Source: CAIVVT01 sp963757265
GTDB lineage: Bacteria; Acidobacteriota; Terriglobia; Bryobacterales; Bryobacteraceae
Assembly: GCA_963757265.1 (NCBI GenBank)
Contig: CAVWRA010000004.1
Location: forward strand, 1-64,000
DNA length: 64,000 nucleotides
Reading direction: 5' to 3'
The position numbers and the translations under genes were made by a program. Below are positions 50,013-58,633 of the stretch, in pieces (position 1 is the first letter of the stretch; every line of letters begins with the position of its first letter). A model generated the notes under the pieces. The model made no database searches. It was not told the origin of the DNA and was given only the letters and a program-made list of their open reading frames with translations.

Positions 50013-51491
50013 ATGAAGCGTGTTCTGCTGGTTGCGGCATTACTGGTTGGCGCGCTGTCGTGCGCCCGCCCGCAGGGTGTGCGCGAGCCGGCGGTGGCCG
50101 GCGCGTTTTATCCCGGCGACCCCAAGGAGCTGGCCGCGATGGTCGACGGATTCATCGCCAAGGCGCAGCCGCCGCAGATTCAAGACGTCATCGCGCTGGT
50201 TTCGCCGCACGCCGGCTATCCTTATTCCGGGCAGGTCGCGGCGTATTCCTACGCGCTGCTCAAGGGCCGCAAGATTTCGCGCGTGGTCGTGATCGCGCCC
50301 TCGCACTACGATGCCTTCGACTTCACATCGGTGTTTGACGGCAGCGCCTATAAGACGCCGCTCGGCACGGTTCCCGTGGATCGGGCGTTTGCCGCGAAAC
50401 TGGCCTCCGCGGGGGGCTCCATCCGATTGTCGGGCCATGGGCACACCGTCACGGCGGACAAGCGCGAGCATGCGCTCGAGGATCAGTTGCCGTTCCTGCA
50501 GCGCATGCTGGGCCAGTTCGAACTTGTGCCCATCGTGATGGGCCGCCAGGACTATGGGGCCAGCCGCGACCTGGGCGTCGCCGTCGCCAGGCTCATCACC
50601 GGACCGGAGACGCTCATCGTGGCCAGCTCGGACCTGTCGCACTATCATCCCTACGAATTCGCGGTGAATGTGGACCACAAGACGCTGCGGGCCATCGAGG
50701 AGTGGGACTACCTGAGCCTTTCGCATAACTTCGAGCGCAACATCTGGGAGGCCTGCGGCGGCGCGCCCATCGTGGCCGCCATGATTGCAGCCGAACGGCT
50801 CGGCGCCAACAAGGCGACGGTTCTCAAGTACGCCAACTCGGGCGATGTCACTGGCGACAAGACCCGCGTGGTGGGCTACGGCGCGGTGGCCATCTATAAG
50901 GCGCCGGGCGGGGCGGACGCTGCGCGCCCCGAGTTCAGCTTGAACGACAAGGAGAAAACGGAGCTGCTCAGCTTGGCGCACCGCAGCGTGGAAACCGCGG
51001 TGAAAGACCACAAGCTCTACGACTATACGGTGGAGGGTTCGAGCTCGCTCACGCAGGAGCGGGGTGCATTCGTGACACTGCGGGAGCACGGCGATCTGCG
51101 CGGATGCATCGGCTACACATCGCCCATCAAGCCCTTGCCGTTGGTTGTGCGTGACGTCGCCGCCTATGCGGCCATGCAGGATCCGCGTTTCTCTCCGGTG
51201 TCGCCGCAGGAGTTGGGCCAGTTGGAGTACGAGATCTCGGTCCTGTCTCCGCTGCACCATCTGCGCGATACCAAGCAGATCGAAATCGGCAAGGACGGGC
51301 TCCTGATTGTGAAGGGCGACAAAGAGGGGCTGCTGCTGCCGCAGGTCGCCTCGGACGAACACTGGGACCGCAAGACGTTCCTGGAGCAGCTGTGCCGAAA
51401 AGCCGGACTGCCGACCGATGCATGGCGCGATCCGGCGTCCGACATCTTCGCCTTCACGGCGCTGGTCTTCGGCGAGCACGCGCGGCAATAG
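50013..51491 (+). CDS. MEMO-AMMECR1 fusion (AmrB-AmrA) with export signal
   Basis: 492 residues. The N terminus (MKRVLLVAALLVGALSCARP) is a signal peptide; the Cys could be a lipobox (LSC) but position -3 is unusual. MEMO domain about 27-290: AGAFYPGDPKELAAMVDGFI, ALVSPHAGYPYSGQVAAYSY, REHALEDQLPFLQRMLG, IVASSDLSHYHPYEF and CGGAPIVAAMIAAERLG, preserving His, Asp and Cys sites. AMMECR1 domain about 305-492: LREHGDLRGCIGYTSPIKPL (LRGCIG signature), QDPRFSPVSPQELGQLEYEI and DGLLIVKGDKEGLLLPQVA. The activity is unknown. It overlaps a convergent gene by 38 nt. The frame is open upstream but lacks similarity there. Confidence 0.9.
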   Translation: MKRVLLVAALLVGALSCARPQGVREPAVAGAFYPGDPKELAAMVDGFIAKAQPPQIQDVIALVSPHAGYPYSGQVAAYSYALLKGRKISRVVVIAPSHYDAFDFTSVFDGSAYKTPLGTVPVDRAFAAKLASAGGSIRLSGHGHTVTADKREHALEDQLPFLQRMLGQFELVPIVMGRQDYGASRDLGVAVARLITGPETLIVASSDLSHYHPYEFAVNVDHKTLRAIEEWDYLSLSHNFERNIWEACGGAPIVAAMIAAERLGANKATVLKYANSGDVTGDKTRVVGYGAVAIYKAPGGADAARPEFSLNDKEKTELLSLAHRSVETAVKDHKLYDYTVEGSSSLTQERGAFVTLREHGDLRGCIGYTSPIKPLPLVVRDVAAYAAMQDPRFSPVSPQELGQLEYEISVLSPLHHLRDTKQIEIGKDGLLIVKGDKEGLLLPQVASDEHWDRKTFLEQLCRKAGLPTDAWRDPASDIFAFTALVFGEHARQ

Positions 51492-53652
51492 CCGGCGGCA
51501 GAGCGGCGAGCGCCATCAGCAGCGCGGTGCGTTCGAAGCCGAACACCGGGATCAGCCACGCGCTGAATAGAATCGCGCCGATGCACGCTCCAGCCAGATC
51601 GAGGGCATACAGCATGCCCGGCGTACCGGCCGCCGAAACGCGGCTCGCCACTGGAAACTGATACCCGCCCAGCGCCCCGCAAAGCAGCGCCAGCAGGGTG
51701 AAGAGGACCGGCGGGGTGAGCGGCATGCCGAGGCAAATCAGGATCGGCGCCACCGCCGCCACGCACTGCAGCGCCGCCAGGCCCGGCCCGCGCCGTGCTC
51801 GCAGCGCCAGCCAGCTTCCCAGCGCCATGCCGGCCATGAAACTCGCCGTCACCAGCGCGAGCTGCTGGTACACGTAGCCGTAGACGGCCTGGAATCCCAG
51901 CAAAAGCAGGATTTCCAGGCCAATCATCGTGAAGCCCATGCTGGCGACGCACGTCCCCGCCACGGCCCGGCGCAGGTACCCCGTTGCCGCCAGTACCGCC
52001 GATAGAAGGAACGTCACGATGGCGAGCCAGCGGAAGCTGGTCCCCGCGGCGGCCTGGAACAGACGCAGGTAAACGGAGCGAAAGCGCGAGCCCCATAGCG
52101 CCACATCGAAAAAGTAGGCAATGGGCGCGAAGTCGTGGTTAATCGGCGTGCCCGGTCGTGCCTGGAGCTGCGCTTCGAGGTCGGCCCGCCGGTCGGCGCT
52201 CAGCCGGAACGGCAGAAAATATTCGCGCACATACTTCGTCCGCAAGTGCCGCGCCTGAAGACGCGCGATCAGCTGCTGCGGGTCCAGTGTAAGCGCACCG
52301 CGCGTTTGCGAGGCGAAAAAGTGAACGCTTGGCCCGGGCATCGCCACAACTTCGGGGAACACCTCCCTCAGCGTCGCTTGGATGCAGCGTAGGAACGCCG
52401 CCAGCTCCGGGCTGATGTAGTCCTCGGCCGCCGTCAACTGGAACGACAGCACGCCCCCTGCATTCAGCCGGCCCGCCGCCTCGCGGAAAAACTCCTGCGT
52501 GTAAAAGCGGTTCAACTGGGCCGTCTGCGGGTCGGGCAGGTTTACGATGATCACGTCGTACGTCTGGCCGCTGCTTTTCAGAAACAACCGGCCGTCAATC
52601 GGGTGAATGTGAATCCGCGCGTCCGCGGCGATGAGGCGCCACTGCTCGGGAAAGTGCTGGCGCGCGAGAGCCAGAACAGCCGGGTCGAGCTCCACGTAGT
52701 CGGCGCTCTGCAGCGTGGGATGTTGAAACGCCTGCATCAACGAGCCATTGAGGCCGCCGCCGATCAACAGCAGACTGCGCGGCGCCGGATGCTCGAGCAG
52801 CGCGTAGTGCACCGCCTCCTCGGCCGCGGCAGCGTCGGGAACGTTGAAGGAGGGCAGTCCGTTTTCGTATAGAGTCTGCGTCTCTTCCGTTTTCACCACC
52901 ACCAGGTTGCCGTAGCGCGAATTGCGCGCCGCCACCACCTGGAAGCCCTGCCACAGCCGTTCGAGCGATCTGGTCTCCAGGGCAGAGAACGCGGGGTAGG
53001 CCGCCAGGGGAAGCAGCACCAACCCGGCCGCTGCGGCGGGCCGCCGGAACCAGCCCGGCCGTAACAACCATCCCGCTGCCATCAGATTGAGCCAGGCCAC
53101 CAGGAATGCCACCAGCATCGAACTGGCCGGCCCCAAAAAAATGAGCGCCGCCGAGACGCCTCCCAGGCCCGCGCCCAGCGTTTCCATGAGGTAAACCGAT
53201 CCGGCTGCCTGAGCCGTCGTCTGTGCCGTGGAGGACGCGTAGCAGCGCACGCCGCTCGAAAAGAGTGCACCACACAGAACACAAATGACGCTCAGCGTGG
53301 ACAACGCGGTCAGCCCTACCGCGCCCGGCCCGAGGATTTCGCCAGGCATGGCATGAAACGCCAATCGGCTCGAACGCACCGCGGCAATCGACAGCGGCAG
53401 CGCGGCCGCAATCAGCATCTGCAGCAGCGCCATCTGTTTGCGCGCGTCGGTTTTTCGCGGCGCCAGCAGGCTGCCCAGGGCCGTCCACAGCAGCCACGCC
53501 GCCAGCATCAGGCCGAGCGCGATTTCGTTGCCCGAGGAGACGACGATCAGTTCGCGCATCAACACAATCTGCGCCACGACGGCCGTGAATCCGATCAGAA
53601 CCAGCGATGGCCTCACAACAACACGATTAGACTGGTAACGGGCGCGAGTCAA
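51454..53652 (-). CDS. membrane protein with spermidine-synthase-like (Rossmann methyltransferase-like) domain
   Basis: 732 residues. Hydrophobic segments at both ends (VLIGFTAVVAQIVLMRELIV near residue 20 and several from about 500 to the C terminus) flank a spermidine-synthase-like domain. This contains SRYGNLVVVKTEETQTLYEN, LPSFNVPDAAAAEEAVHYAL, SLLLIGGGLNGSLMQAFQHP, YVELDPAVLALARQHF and DVIIVNLPDPQTAQLNRFYT. The GGG cofactor motif and acidic residues look like polyamine-synthase-fold proteins, but fused membrane forms are usually not true spermidine synthases. TTG 53652 gives the full N-terminal helix; GTG 53616 is possible. It is convergent with the MEMO gene and divergent from the second DUF362 gene. 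Confidence 0.8.
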   Translation of the reverse strand: MTRARYQSNRVVVRPSLVLIGFTAVVAQIVLMRELIVVSSGNEIALGLMLAAWLLWTALGSLLAPRKTDARKQMALLQMLIAAALPLSIAAVRSSRLAFHAMPGEILGPGAVGLTALSTLSVICVLCGALFSSGVRCYASSTAQTTAQAAGSVYLMETLGAGLGGVSAALIFLGPASSMLVAFLVAWLNLMAAGWLLRPGWFRRPAAAAGLVLLPLAAYPAFSALETRSLERLWQGFQVVAARNSRYGNLVVVKTEETQTLYENGLPSFNVPDAAAAEEAVHYALLEHPAPRSLLLIGGGLNGSLMQAFQHPTLQSADYVELDPAVLALARQHFPEQWRLIAADARIHIHPIDGRLFLKSSGQTYDVIIVNLPDPQTAQLNRFYTQEFFREAAGRLNAGGVLSFQLTAAEDYISPELAAFLRCIQATLREVFPEVVAMPGPSVHFFASQTRGALTLDPQQLIARLQARHLRTKYVREYFLPFRLSADRRADLEAQLQARPGTPINHDFAPIAYFFDVALWGSRFRSVYLRLFQAAAGTSFRWLAIVTFLLSAVLAATGYLRRAVAGTCVASMGFTMIGLEILLLLGFQAVYGYVYQQLALVTASFMAGMALGSWLALRARRGPGLAALQCVAAVAPILICLGMPLTPPVLFTLLALLCGALGGYQFPVASRVSAAGTPGMLYALDLAGACIGAILFSAWLIPVFGFERTALLMALAALPPAIAARARRRPAP

Positions 53653-53666
53653 ACGTCCCGTGCTTT

Positions 53667-54650
53667 ATGGGCCCCGATTCGTCTCCGCTTCGACGCCGCG
53701 ACGCCCTCCTGAGGCTCCTGCGCGCGGGCGGCGTGGGGGCCGCCGCCACGGGAGCGGGAGCGTGGCTGAGCTGGCGCAGCCGCCGTCCCGAGGAGACCGC
53801 GCTGGCCGTGGCGCAGCGCAATCTGTCCGTGGCGCCTGACCCTCAGCGGCCCGCCATGGTGGTGGCGCAGGGCGACGATCCGGCCGGGCTGGTTCGTCTG
53901 GCCGTTGAGCGCCTGGGCGGGATGCGGCGCTTCATCGCGCCTGGAGACGTCGTCGTCGTCAAGCCCAACGCGGCGTGGGACCGCACACCGGAACAGGCCG
54001 CCAACACCAACCCCGAGGTCGTCGCCGTCCTCGTCCGGCTATGTCTGGAAGCCGGAGCTCGCAAGGCGATCGTCACCGACGCACCGGTCAACGACGCGCG
54101 AAGCACTTTCGAGCGCAGCGGCATCGCCGCGGCTGCGAGCGCCGCCGGCGCGGAGCTCGTTCTGCCCGAAGCGCGTCTGTTCCGCGACGTGGACCTGCGC
54201 GGCGAGGTTCTGGGCGTCTGGCCGGTGCTCGAGCCGTTCCTGACGGCCGACAAAGTGATCAACGTGCCCATCGCCAAGCACCACAGCCTGACCGGCGTGA
54301 CGCTGGGCGTGAAGAACTGGTACGGCATTCTCGGCGGCCAGCGCCAGCGGCTCCATCAGCGCATCCACGAAAGCCTGACCGACCTGCTGGGGTTCCTGCG
54401 CCCCACGCTGACCGTCCTGGACGCTTACCGGGTGCTGATTCGCAATGGCCCGACCGGCGGCAGCCTGAACGACGTGTCGCTCAAGAAAACGGTGATCGCC
54501 AGCACCGACCCCGTCGCCGTGGACGCCTACGCCGCGCAGGCCTGGTGGGGTCTGGACGAGCGCCAACTCGTCTACCTGAAGCTGGCCGCGGATCGAAACC
54601 TCGGCACGACTCGTTTCGATTCCCTGCGCGTGGACTTTGTGAGTCTGTAA
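53667..54650 (+). CDS. second DUF362 protein with twin-arginine-like N terminus
   Basis: 327 residues. N terminus SSPLRRRDALLRLLRAGGVG with a following Ala/Gly-rich hydrophobic stretch resembles a Tat signal. The domain includes PGDVVVVKPNAAWDRTPEQA, NTNPEVVAVLVRLCLEAGAR, VINVPIAKHHSLTGVTLGVK and KNWYGILGGQRQRLHQRIHE, then a Cys-poor C terminus. It is a paralogue of the DUF362 protein at 47974, suggesting a second subunit or a specialised copy in the same cluster. It is convergent with the redoxin gene (28 nt between stops). Confidence 0.85.
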   Translation: MGPDSSPLRRRDALLRLLRAGGVGAAATGAGAWLSWRSRRPEETALAVAQRNLSVAPDPQRPAMVVAQGDDPAGLVRLAVERLGGMRRFIAPGDVVVVKPNAAWDRTPEQAANTNPEVVAVLVRLCLEAGARKAIVTDAPVNDARSTFERSGIAAAASAAGAELVLPEARLFRDVDLRGEVLGVWPVLEPFLTADKVINVPIAKHHSLTGVTLGVKNWYGILGGQRQRLHQRIHESLTDLLGFLRPTLTVLDAYRVLIRNGPTGGSLNDVSLKKTVIASTDPVAVDAYAAQAWWGLDERQLVYLKLAADRNLGTTRFDSLRVDFVSL

Positions 54651-54678
54651 CTCGCGCCCGGCCTACTGCGGGAACGCA

Positions 54679-55770
54679 TTACTGCTTGCGCGCCTGCCGC
54701 CGCAATTCCGCCGGAACACGCTCGGTATCGTGTTTCAGAATCTGTATTGAAAACACCAGCGGCAGCGCCACCGGGTTGTAGCACGTTTTCGCGTCGCAGG
54801 CCTGATAGCGGAAGACGCCTTCGAGGGTCAATACCCCCGACGGCGAAGTGACCTCGCGCAGCAGATTGTCGCTTGGCACTGTGACCTCGCGCACCAGCCG
54901 CAGCTTCTTCTCGTACACCGGGACGGTCTCGCCGATAGCCTTCAGATGCAGCATCTTCGGGGCTGGCCAGGCAACCTCGGTAAACAGTCGCCCCAGCAGG
55001 CGCGCCTCACCCGCTCGGCCCACCTCACCCGCCGTTTTGCCGGCGGCCGGGGCTTCGCTTTCGGCAGTTAGCATCTCCCAGGCCACCGGTTTATAGCCCC
55101 GCACGCCCGGCGCGTAGACGTGCATCCCCGGCTTCAGCTCGATGTTCAGGACCAGTGCGATCTTCTGCCCGCCGCGCGCCATGGTCGCGCTGCTCGCCGC
55201 GGTCAGCCGCAGGTGCCTGGTCTCCCGCACGCCCGGCCCAGCGGCTGGATTGGCGCCAAACTGCCGCGCCAGAATGTCGGACGCGGTGACGCGCTCGTGG
55301 TAGTCTTCCTCGAAGTACTTCGCGGTCACTACGCCCGCGGCATCCAATACGTACGTGCCGGGGTTTGGCACGCCATGGACGAAAGAATCCTGGGGCGCCT
55401 TCTCGTTGAGAATGCCGAAAGCGCGGATGACCTTCGAGTCTTCGTCAGAGAGCAGCGGAAACGTGATCCCGCGCCGCGCCGCGAAGTCCTTGAGCACGGC
55501 CACGCTGTCGTAGCTGATCGCCGCCACGTTCAGCCCGCGCTTCCTGAATTCCTCCTGATGCGCCTGCAGCTCCACGAGCTGCGCTTTGCAGAACGGTCAC
55601 CAGTCGGCCGAGCGGTAGAACACCAACACCAGCCCCTGTGGCCCGCTGAGCGAGGCGAACGTGCGGCTCTGGCCTATCTGATCGGGCAGCGAAAACTCCG
55701 GGATCTTCATCCCGATCTCCGGCCCCGTCGCGATCGCAGCGACCAGCAGGGCGGCCACGGTGAGCGTCAC
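54679..55770 (-). CDS. probable selenoprotein: redoxin (UxxC) fused to a DsbD-alpha-like domain
   Basis: Reading through one in-frame TGA (codon 58, 55597-55599) gives a 363-residue exported protein. A Sec-type N terminus (LTVAALLVAAIATGPEIG) is followed by an AhpC/TSA-type redoxin domain: MKIPEFSLPDQIGQSRTFAS, GLVLVFYRSADW-Sec-PFCKAQLVEL, VAAISYDSVAVLKDFAARRG, FPLLSDEDSKVIRAFGIL and NPGTYVLDAAGVVTAKYFEE. The TGA occupies exactly the first Cys of the CPFC active site. Residues about 185-363 are a DsbD N-terminal (DsbD-alpha)-like domain with FRYQACDAKTCYNPVALPL, carrying its Cys pair. The frame is open on both sides of the TGA and is closed just upstream of the GTG start. The frame starting after the TGA lacks the fold's first strands. 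No selA, selB or selC is seen here. Confidence 0.82.
55566..55582 (-). promoter_or_regulatory. bSECIS-like hairpin after the UGA codon
   Basis: On the coding (minus) strand GCAGCUC-GUG-GAGCUGC forms a perfect 7-bp stem whose apical loop starts with GU. It begins 14 nt after the UGA and its loop is about 22 nt from it, within the spacing known for bacterial SECIS elements. As it lies inside coding sequence, part of the pairing could reflect codon choice. Confidence 0.6.
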
Positions 55771-55880
55771 GTTTCAATTCTATGCCGCGCATTCGCGCCG
55801 GGACATCCATTGACGCGCGCCGCTGAGTGCGCCGCTGAGGTCTGTCGCGGCGATGCGATTTGATAGATTGGCGGTCGAAG

Positions 55881-56993
55881 ATGAAACAACTCGCGTTACT
55901 ATTCCTCATTTTTTCCATTACAGGCGCTCCTGCCAGCGCGGCTTCGCGGGCGGCGCGGTCCACTCCGGCGCAGCCGTTGCGGCTGGCGGTGGTGGGGCTG
56001 GTGCACGGCCACGTGGACGGTTTTCTGCGGGCGCTGAAATCGCGGAGCGATGTCGAACTGGCGGGGGTCTACGATCCGGACACGGCGCTGCAGCGGCACT
56101 ATGCCGAGAAGTACGGACTGGCTGAGAAGCTGTTCTACACCGACCTGGCGCGAATGCTGGACCAGGTGAAACCGGAGGCCGTCGCGGCATTTACTTCCAC
56201 CTTCGACCACGCGATGGTGGTCGAGGCGGCGGCGCCGCGTCACATCCCGGTGATGATGGAGAAGCCGCTGGCGGTGAACATGGAGCAGGCGCGGGCGATC
56301 GAGCGCGCGGCCGAGCGCAATGGCATCGCCGTGATCGTGAATTACGAGACGACGTGGTACAAGAGCCACGCCACGATGTGGGAGCTGTTGAAGCGGCAGA
56401 AGGCGGGCGGCGAGATCCGCAAAATGGTCGCCATGGACGGGCACGAGGGGCCGCGGGAGATCGGCGTGGGGCCGGAGTTCTTCGCCTGGCTGACGGACCC
56501 GTTGAAGAACGGCGCGGGGGCCCTGTTCGACTTCGGCTGCTACGGAGCGAACCTGATGACGTGGATGATGGACAACCAGAGGCCCATGGCGGTGACCGCG
56601 CTGACGGCGCGGAACAAGCCGCAGATCTATCCGAACGTGGACGACGAGGCGACGGTGCTGCTGCAGTACGCGAAGGCGCAGGGGATCATCCAGGGCTCGT
56701 GGAACTGGCCGTTCAGCCGGAAGGATTTCGAGGTGTACGCGGAACACGCATACGCCGTGGCGGTGGGCGGGAACGAGCTGCGGGTGCGGCTCCCGGGGAA
56801 GCAGGAAGAGACGCGGACGCCGGCGGCGCTGCCGGAAGACGAGCAGGATTCAGTGTCGTACCTGATAGCGGTGACGCGCGGCCGGATCAAGCCGGCGGGG
56901 CTCTCGTCGCTGGAAAACAACATGATCGTCACTGAGATTCTGTGCGCGGCGCGGGAATCCGCCCGGACGGGCAGAACGATTCAGTTGAAGTAA
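55881..56993 (+). CDS. Gfo/Idh/MocA family oxidoreductase, exported
   Basis: 370 residues. Sec signal MKQLALLFLIFSITGAPASA, then the Rossmann domain (LRLAVVGLVHGHVDGFLRAL, where the GxGxxG is relaxed to GLVHGH), the DPDTALQRHYAEKYG strand and MMEKPLAVNMEQARAIERAA (EKP motif). The C-terminal domain includes GALFDFGCYGANLMTWMM and GSWNWPFSRKDFEVY. The GLVHGH variant is common in exported members, where the bound cofactor is pre-loaded in the cytoplasm. The substrate is unknown. The ATG at 55881 begins the signal peptide. Confidence 0.85.
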   Translation: MKQLALLFLIFSITGAPASAASRAARSTPAQPLRLAVVGLVHGHVDGFLRALKSRSDVELAGVYDPDTALQRHYAEKYGLAEKLFYTDLARMLDQVKPEAVAAFTSTFDHAMVVEAAAPRHIPVMMEKPLAVNMEQARAIERAAERNGIAVIVNYETTWYKSHATMWELLKRQKAGGEIRKMVAMDGHEGPREIGVGPEFFAWLTDPLKNGAGALFDFGCYGANLMTWMMDNQRPMAVTALTARNKPQIYPNVDDEATVLLQYAKAQGIIQGSWNWPFSRKDFEVYAEHAYAVAVGGNELRVRLPGKQEETRTPAALPEDEQDSVSYLIAVTRGRIKPAGLSSLENNMIVTEILCAARESARTGRTIQLK

Positions 56994-57131
56994 AACCGCA
57001 GCCGCGGGCGGCAATTTCCGCTGGCCGCATGCGCGGTGCGGCCGGGCTTTCACGGGGGCGGGCCAGCGCTTGACCAACGCTTGACCGTTCCACCCTCGAA
57101 TTGCCTGTGATAGAGTGCCCGTGGACTCAAG

Positions 57132-57968
57132 ATGCATACTATCGGGGATCTGCCGGATATCGAGTACGAAAAATTCTGGCGCCGTCTGCAGCAGATCGGT
57201 CTGAACGCCTACGAGGCGCGGTCCTATCTCGTTCTGGTCGGCCATCCGCGTTTCAAGGCCCTGGAACTCGCCGCCCGCGCGCAAGTCCCGCGCCAGAAGA
57301 TCTACGAGGTCCTCGACAGCCTGGTGGAGAAAGGCTTCGCCCAGGTGGTCCAGGAGAAGACCAAGCTTTTTAGCGCCGTTGAGCCGGCGCTCGCCATCCC
57401 CGCCTATCTGCAGCGCCAGAAGGAGGATCAGGAGCGCCTGCTCAATGAGCAGAAGCGCCAGGCCCAGGCCCTCGTGCACGAGCTGCGCAGCGCCTACGCC
57501 GAAGGCCAGGTGGGGCGCGGCACGCTCGATTATCTGCGCATTGTCAACGATCCCGCACAGATCGCCGTGCATTACCGCTCGATGCTCGGCGCCGTCGAGC
57601 GCGAATTCCTCGAGTTCTCCCGTCCGCCCTACGCCGTCGATCCGCTCGATGAGCAGCTTGTCAAACAGGCCGCCGGGCGCGGCGTCGCCTGCCGGATTCT
57701 GCTCGAGCCCGAAGCCCTCGACCAGGTCCACCAGCAGCGCCTGGTGGAGTATGCCTCCTTCGACGTGCAGGTGCGTTTCATCTCCAACCTGCCGATGAAA
57801 ATGGCCACCTTCGACGGCGCTCAGGGCCTCATCGCCCTGCTCGATCCGGTCATCACGCGCCCCACCTGGACCTCCATCGTCTTCGACCATACCGGCATGG
57901 GCGAGGCCATGCAGAGCCTCTTCGAGCAGTGGTGGCGCAGGGCCGTCGCGCGCTCCTCCGCGGAGTGA
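57132..57968 (+). CDS. TrmB-family transcriptional regulator
   Basis: 278 residues. A winged-helix TrmB domain fills residues about 13-85: LQQIGLNAYEARSYLVLVGH, ALELAARAQVPRQKIYEVLD and SLVEKGFAQVVQEKTKLF. A coiled coil (QRQKEDQERLLNEQKRQAQA) and a PLD-like/TrmB C-terminal sensor domain follow (LEFSRPPYAVDPLDEQLVKQ, RGVACRILLEPEALDQV). TrmB proteins are best known as sugar sensors in archaea. Two direct repeats CGCTTGACC in the upstream region (near 57068 and 57079) may be part of its operator or promoter. The nearest candidate target is the cysteine hydrolase gene that follows. Confidence 0.8.
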   Translation: MHTIGDLPDIEYEKFWRRLQQIGLNAYEARSYLVLVGHPRFKALELAARAQVPRQKIYEVLDSLVEKGFAQVVQEKTKLFSAVEPALAIPAYLQRQKEDQERLLNEQKRQAQALVHELRSAYAEGQVGRGTLDYLRIVNDPAQIAVHYRSMLGAVEREFLEFSRPPYAVDPLDEQLVKQAAGRGVACRILLEPEALDQVHQQRLVEYASFDVQVRFISNLPMKMATFDGAQGLIALLDPVITRPTWTSIVFDHTGMGEAMQSLFEQWWRRAVARSSAE

Positions 57969-57996
57969 GACCCGCCTGGATCGTAGGATTGCGGCT

Positions 57997-58560
57997 ATGG
58001 AGGAGACACCCAAGCGCGCGCTGCTCGTCATTGACGTGCAGATGGACTACTTCTCCGGACCGATGACCGTGACTTACCCCCGAGACAGTTTTCAACGCAT
58101 CTTGCAGGCCGTGGAAGCCGCGCACGCGGCTGGCGTGCCGGTCGTGATGATCCAGCACACCGCCTCGCGTCCCACGCTGCAGCTCTTCCAGAAGGACACC
58201 GACGGTTGGCAGATCCATCCTGAACTCGTCCGCCGCGGCTGGGATCACCTGGTCGAGAAGAGGCTCGCCGGCAGCTTCACCGGCACCGGCCTCGATGAAT
58301 GGCTCAGGGCGCATGGCATCGGCACGGTGGCCATCTGCGGTTACATGACGCAGATGTGCTGCGACACCACCGCCCGCCAGGCGCAGCACCTCGGCTATGC
58401 GGTCGAGTTTCTCGGCGAAGCCACAGGAACGCTGGATTTCTCGAATGACGCCGGGCGCGTCAGCGCGGAAGAGCTGCACCGCGCCGTGTTAGTTACCCAG
58501 AACTGGGGTTTCAGTAAGGTCTTGACTGTGCAGCAATGGGCCGCGCGGCTGGAGGCTTGA
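57997..58560 (+). CDS. isochorismatase-like cysteine hydrolase
   Basis: 187 residues. The catalytic triad of the family is visible: Asp in ALLVIDVQMDYF, Lys in DHLVEKRLAGSFTGTGLDEW and Cys in IGTVAICGYMTQMCCDTTAR; the cis-peptide region ICGYMTQMC fits. Further along, AVEFLGEATGTLDF and SAEELHRAVL close the fold. Substrates of such enzymes include nicotinamide, N-carbamoyl compounds and isochorismate; the specificity is not decidable here. It lies 28 nt after the TrmB regulator and may be its target. Confidence 0.88.
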   Translation: MEETPKRALLVIDVQMDYFSGPMTVTYPRDSFQRILQAVEAAHAAGVPVVMIQHTASRPTLQLFQKDTDGWQIHPELVRRGWDHLVEKRLAGSFTGTGLDEWLRAHGIGTVAICGYMTQMCCDTTARQAQHLGYAVEFLGEATGTLDFSNDAGRVSAEELHRAVLVTQNWGFSKVLTVQQWAARLEA

Positions 58561-58633
58561 AGCCGCCGCGCCCGCCCTGCCCGCTGACCGAGGTTCCGGT
58601 TCGCCCATGGCCGCGGAGCGCTGCAGTGGATGC

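Noticed and set aside
54679..55575. Redoxin gene starting after the UGA
   Set aside because: This start would remove the first strands and half of the active site, while the upstream frame supplies exactly the missing signal peptide, strands and UxxC position.
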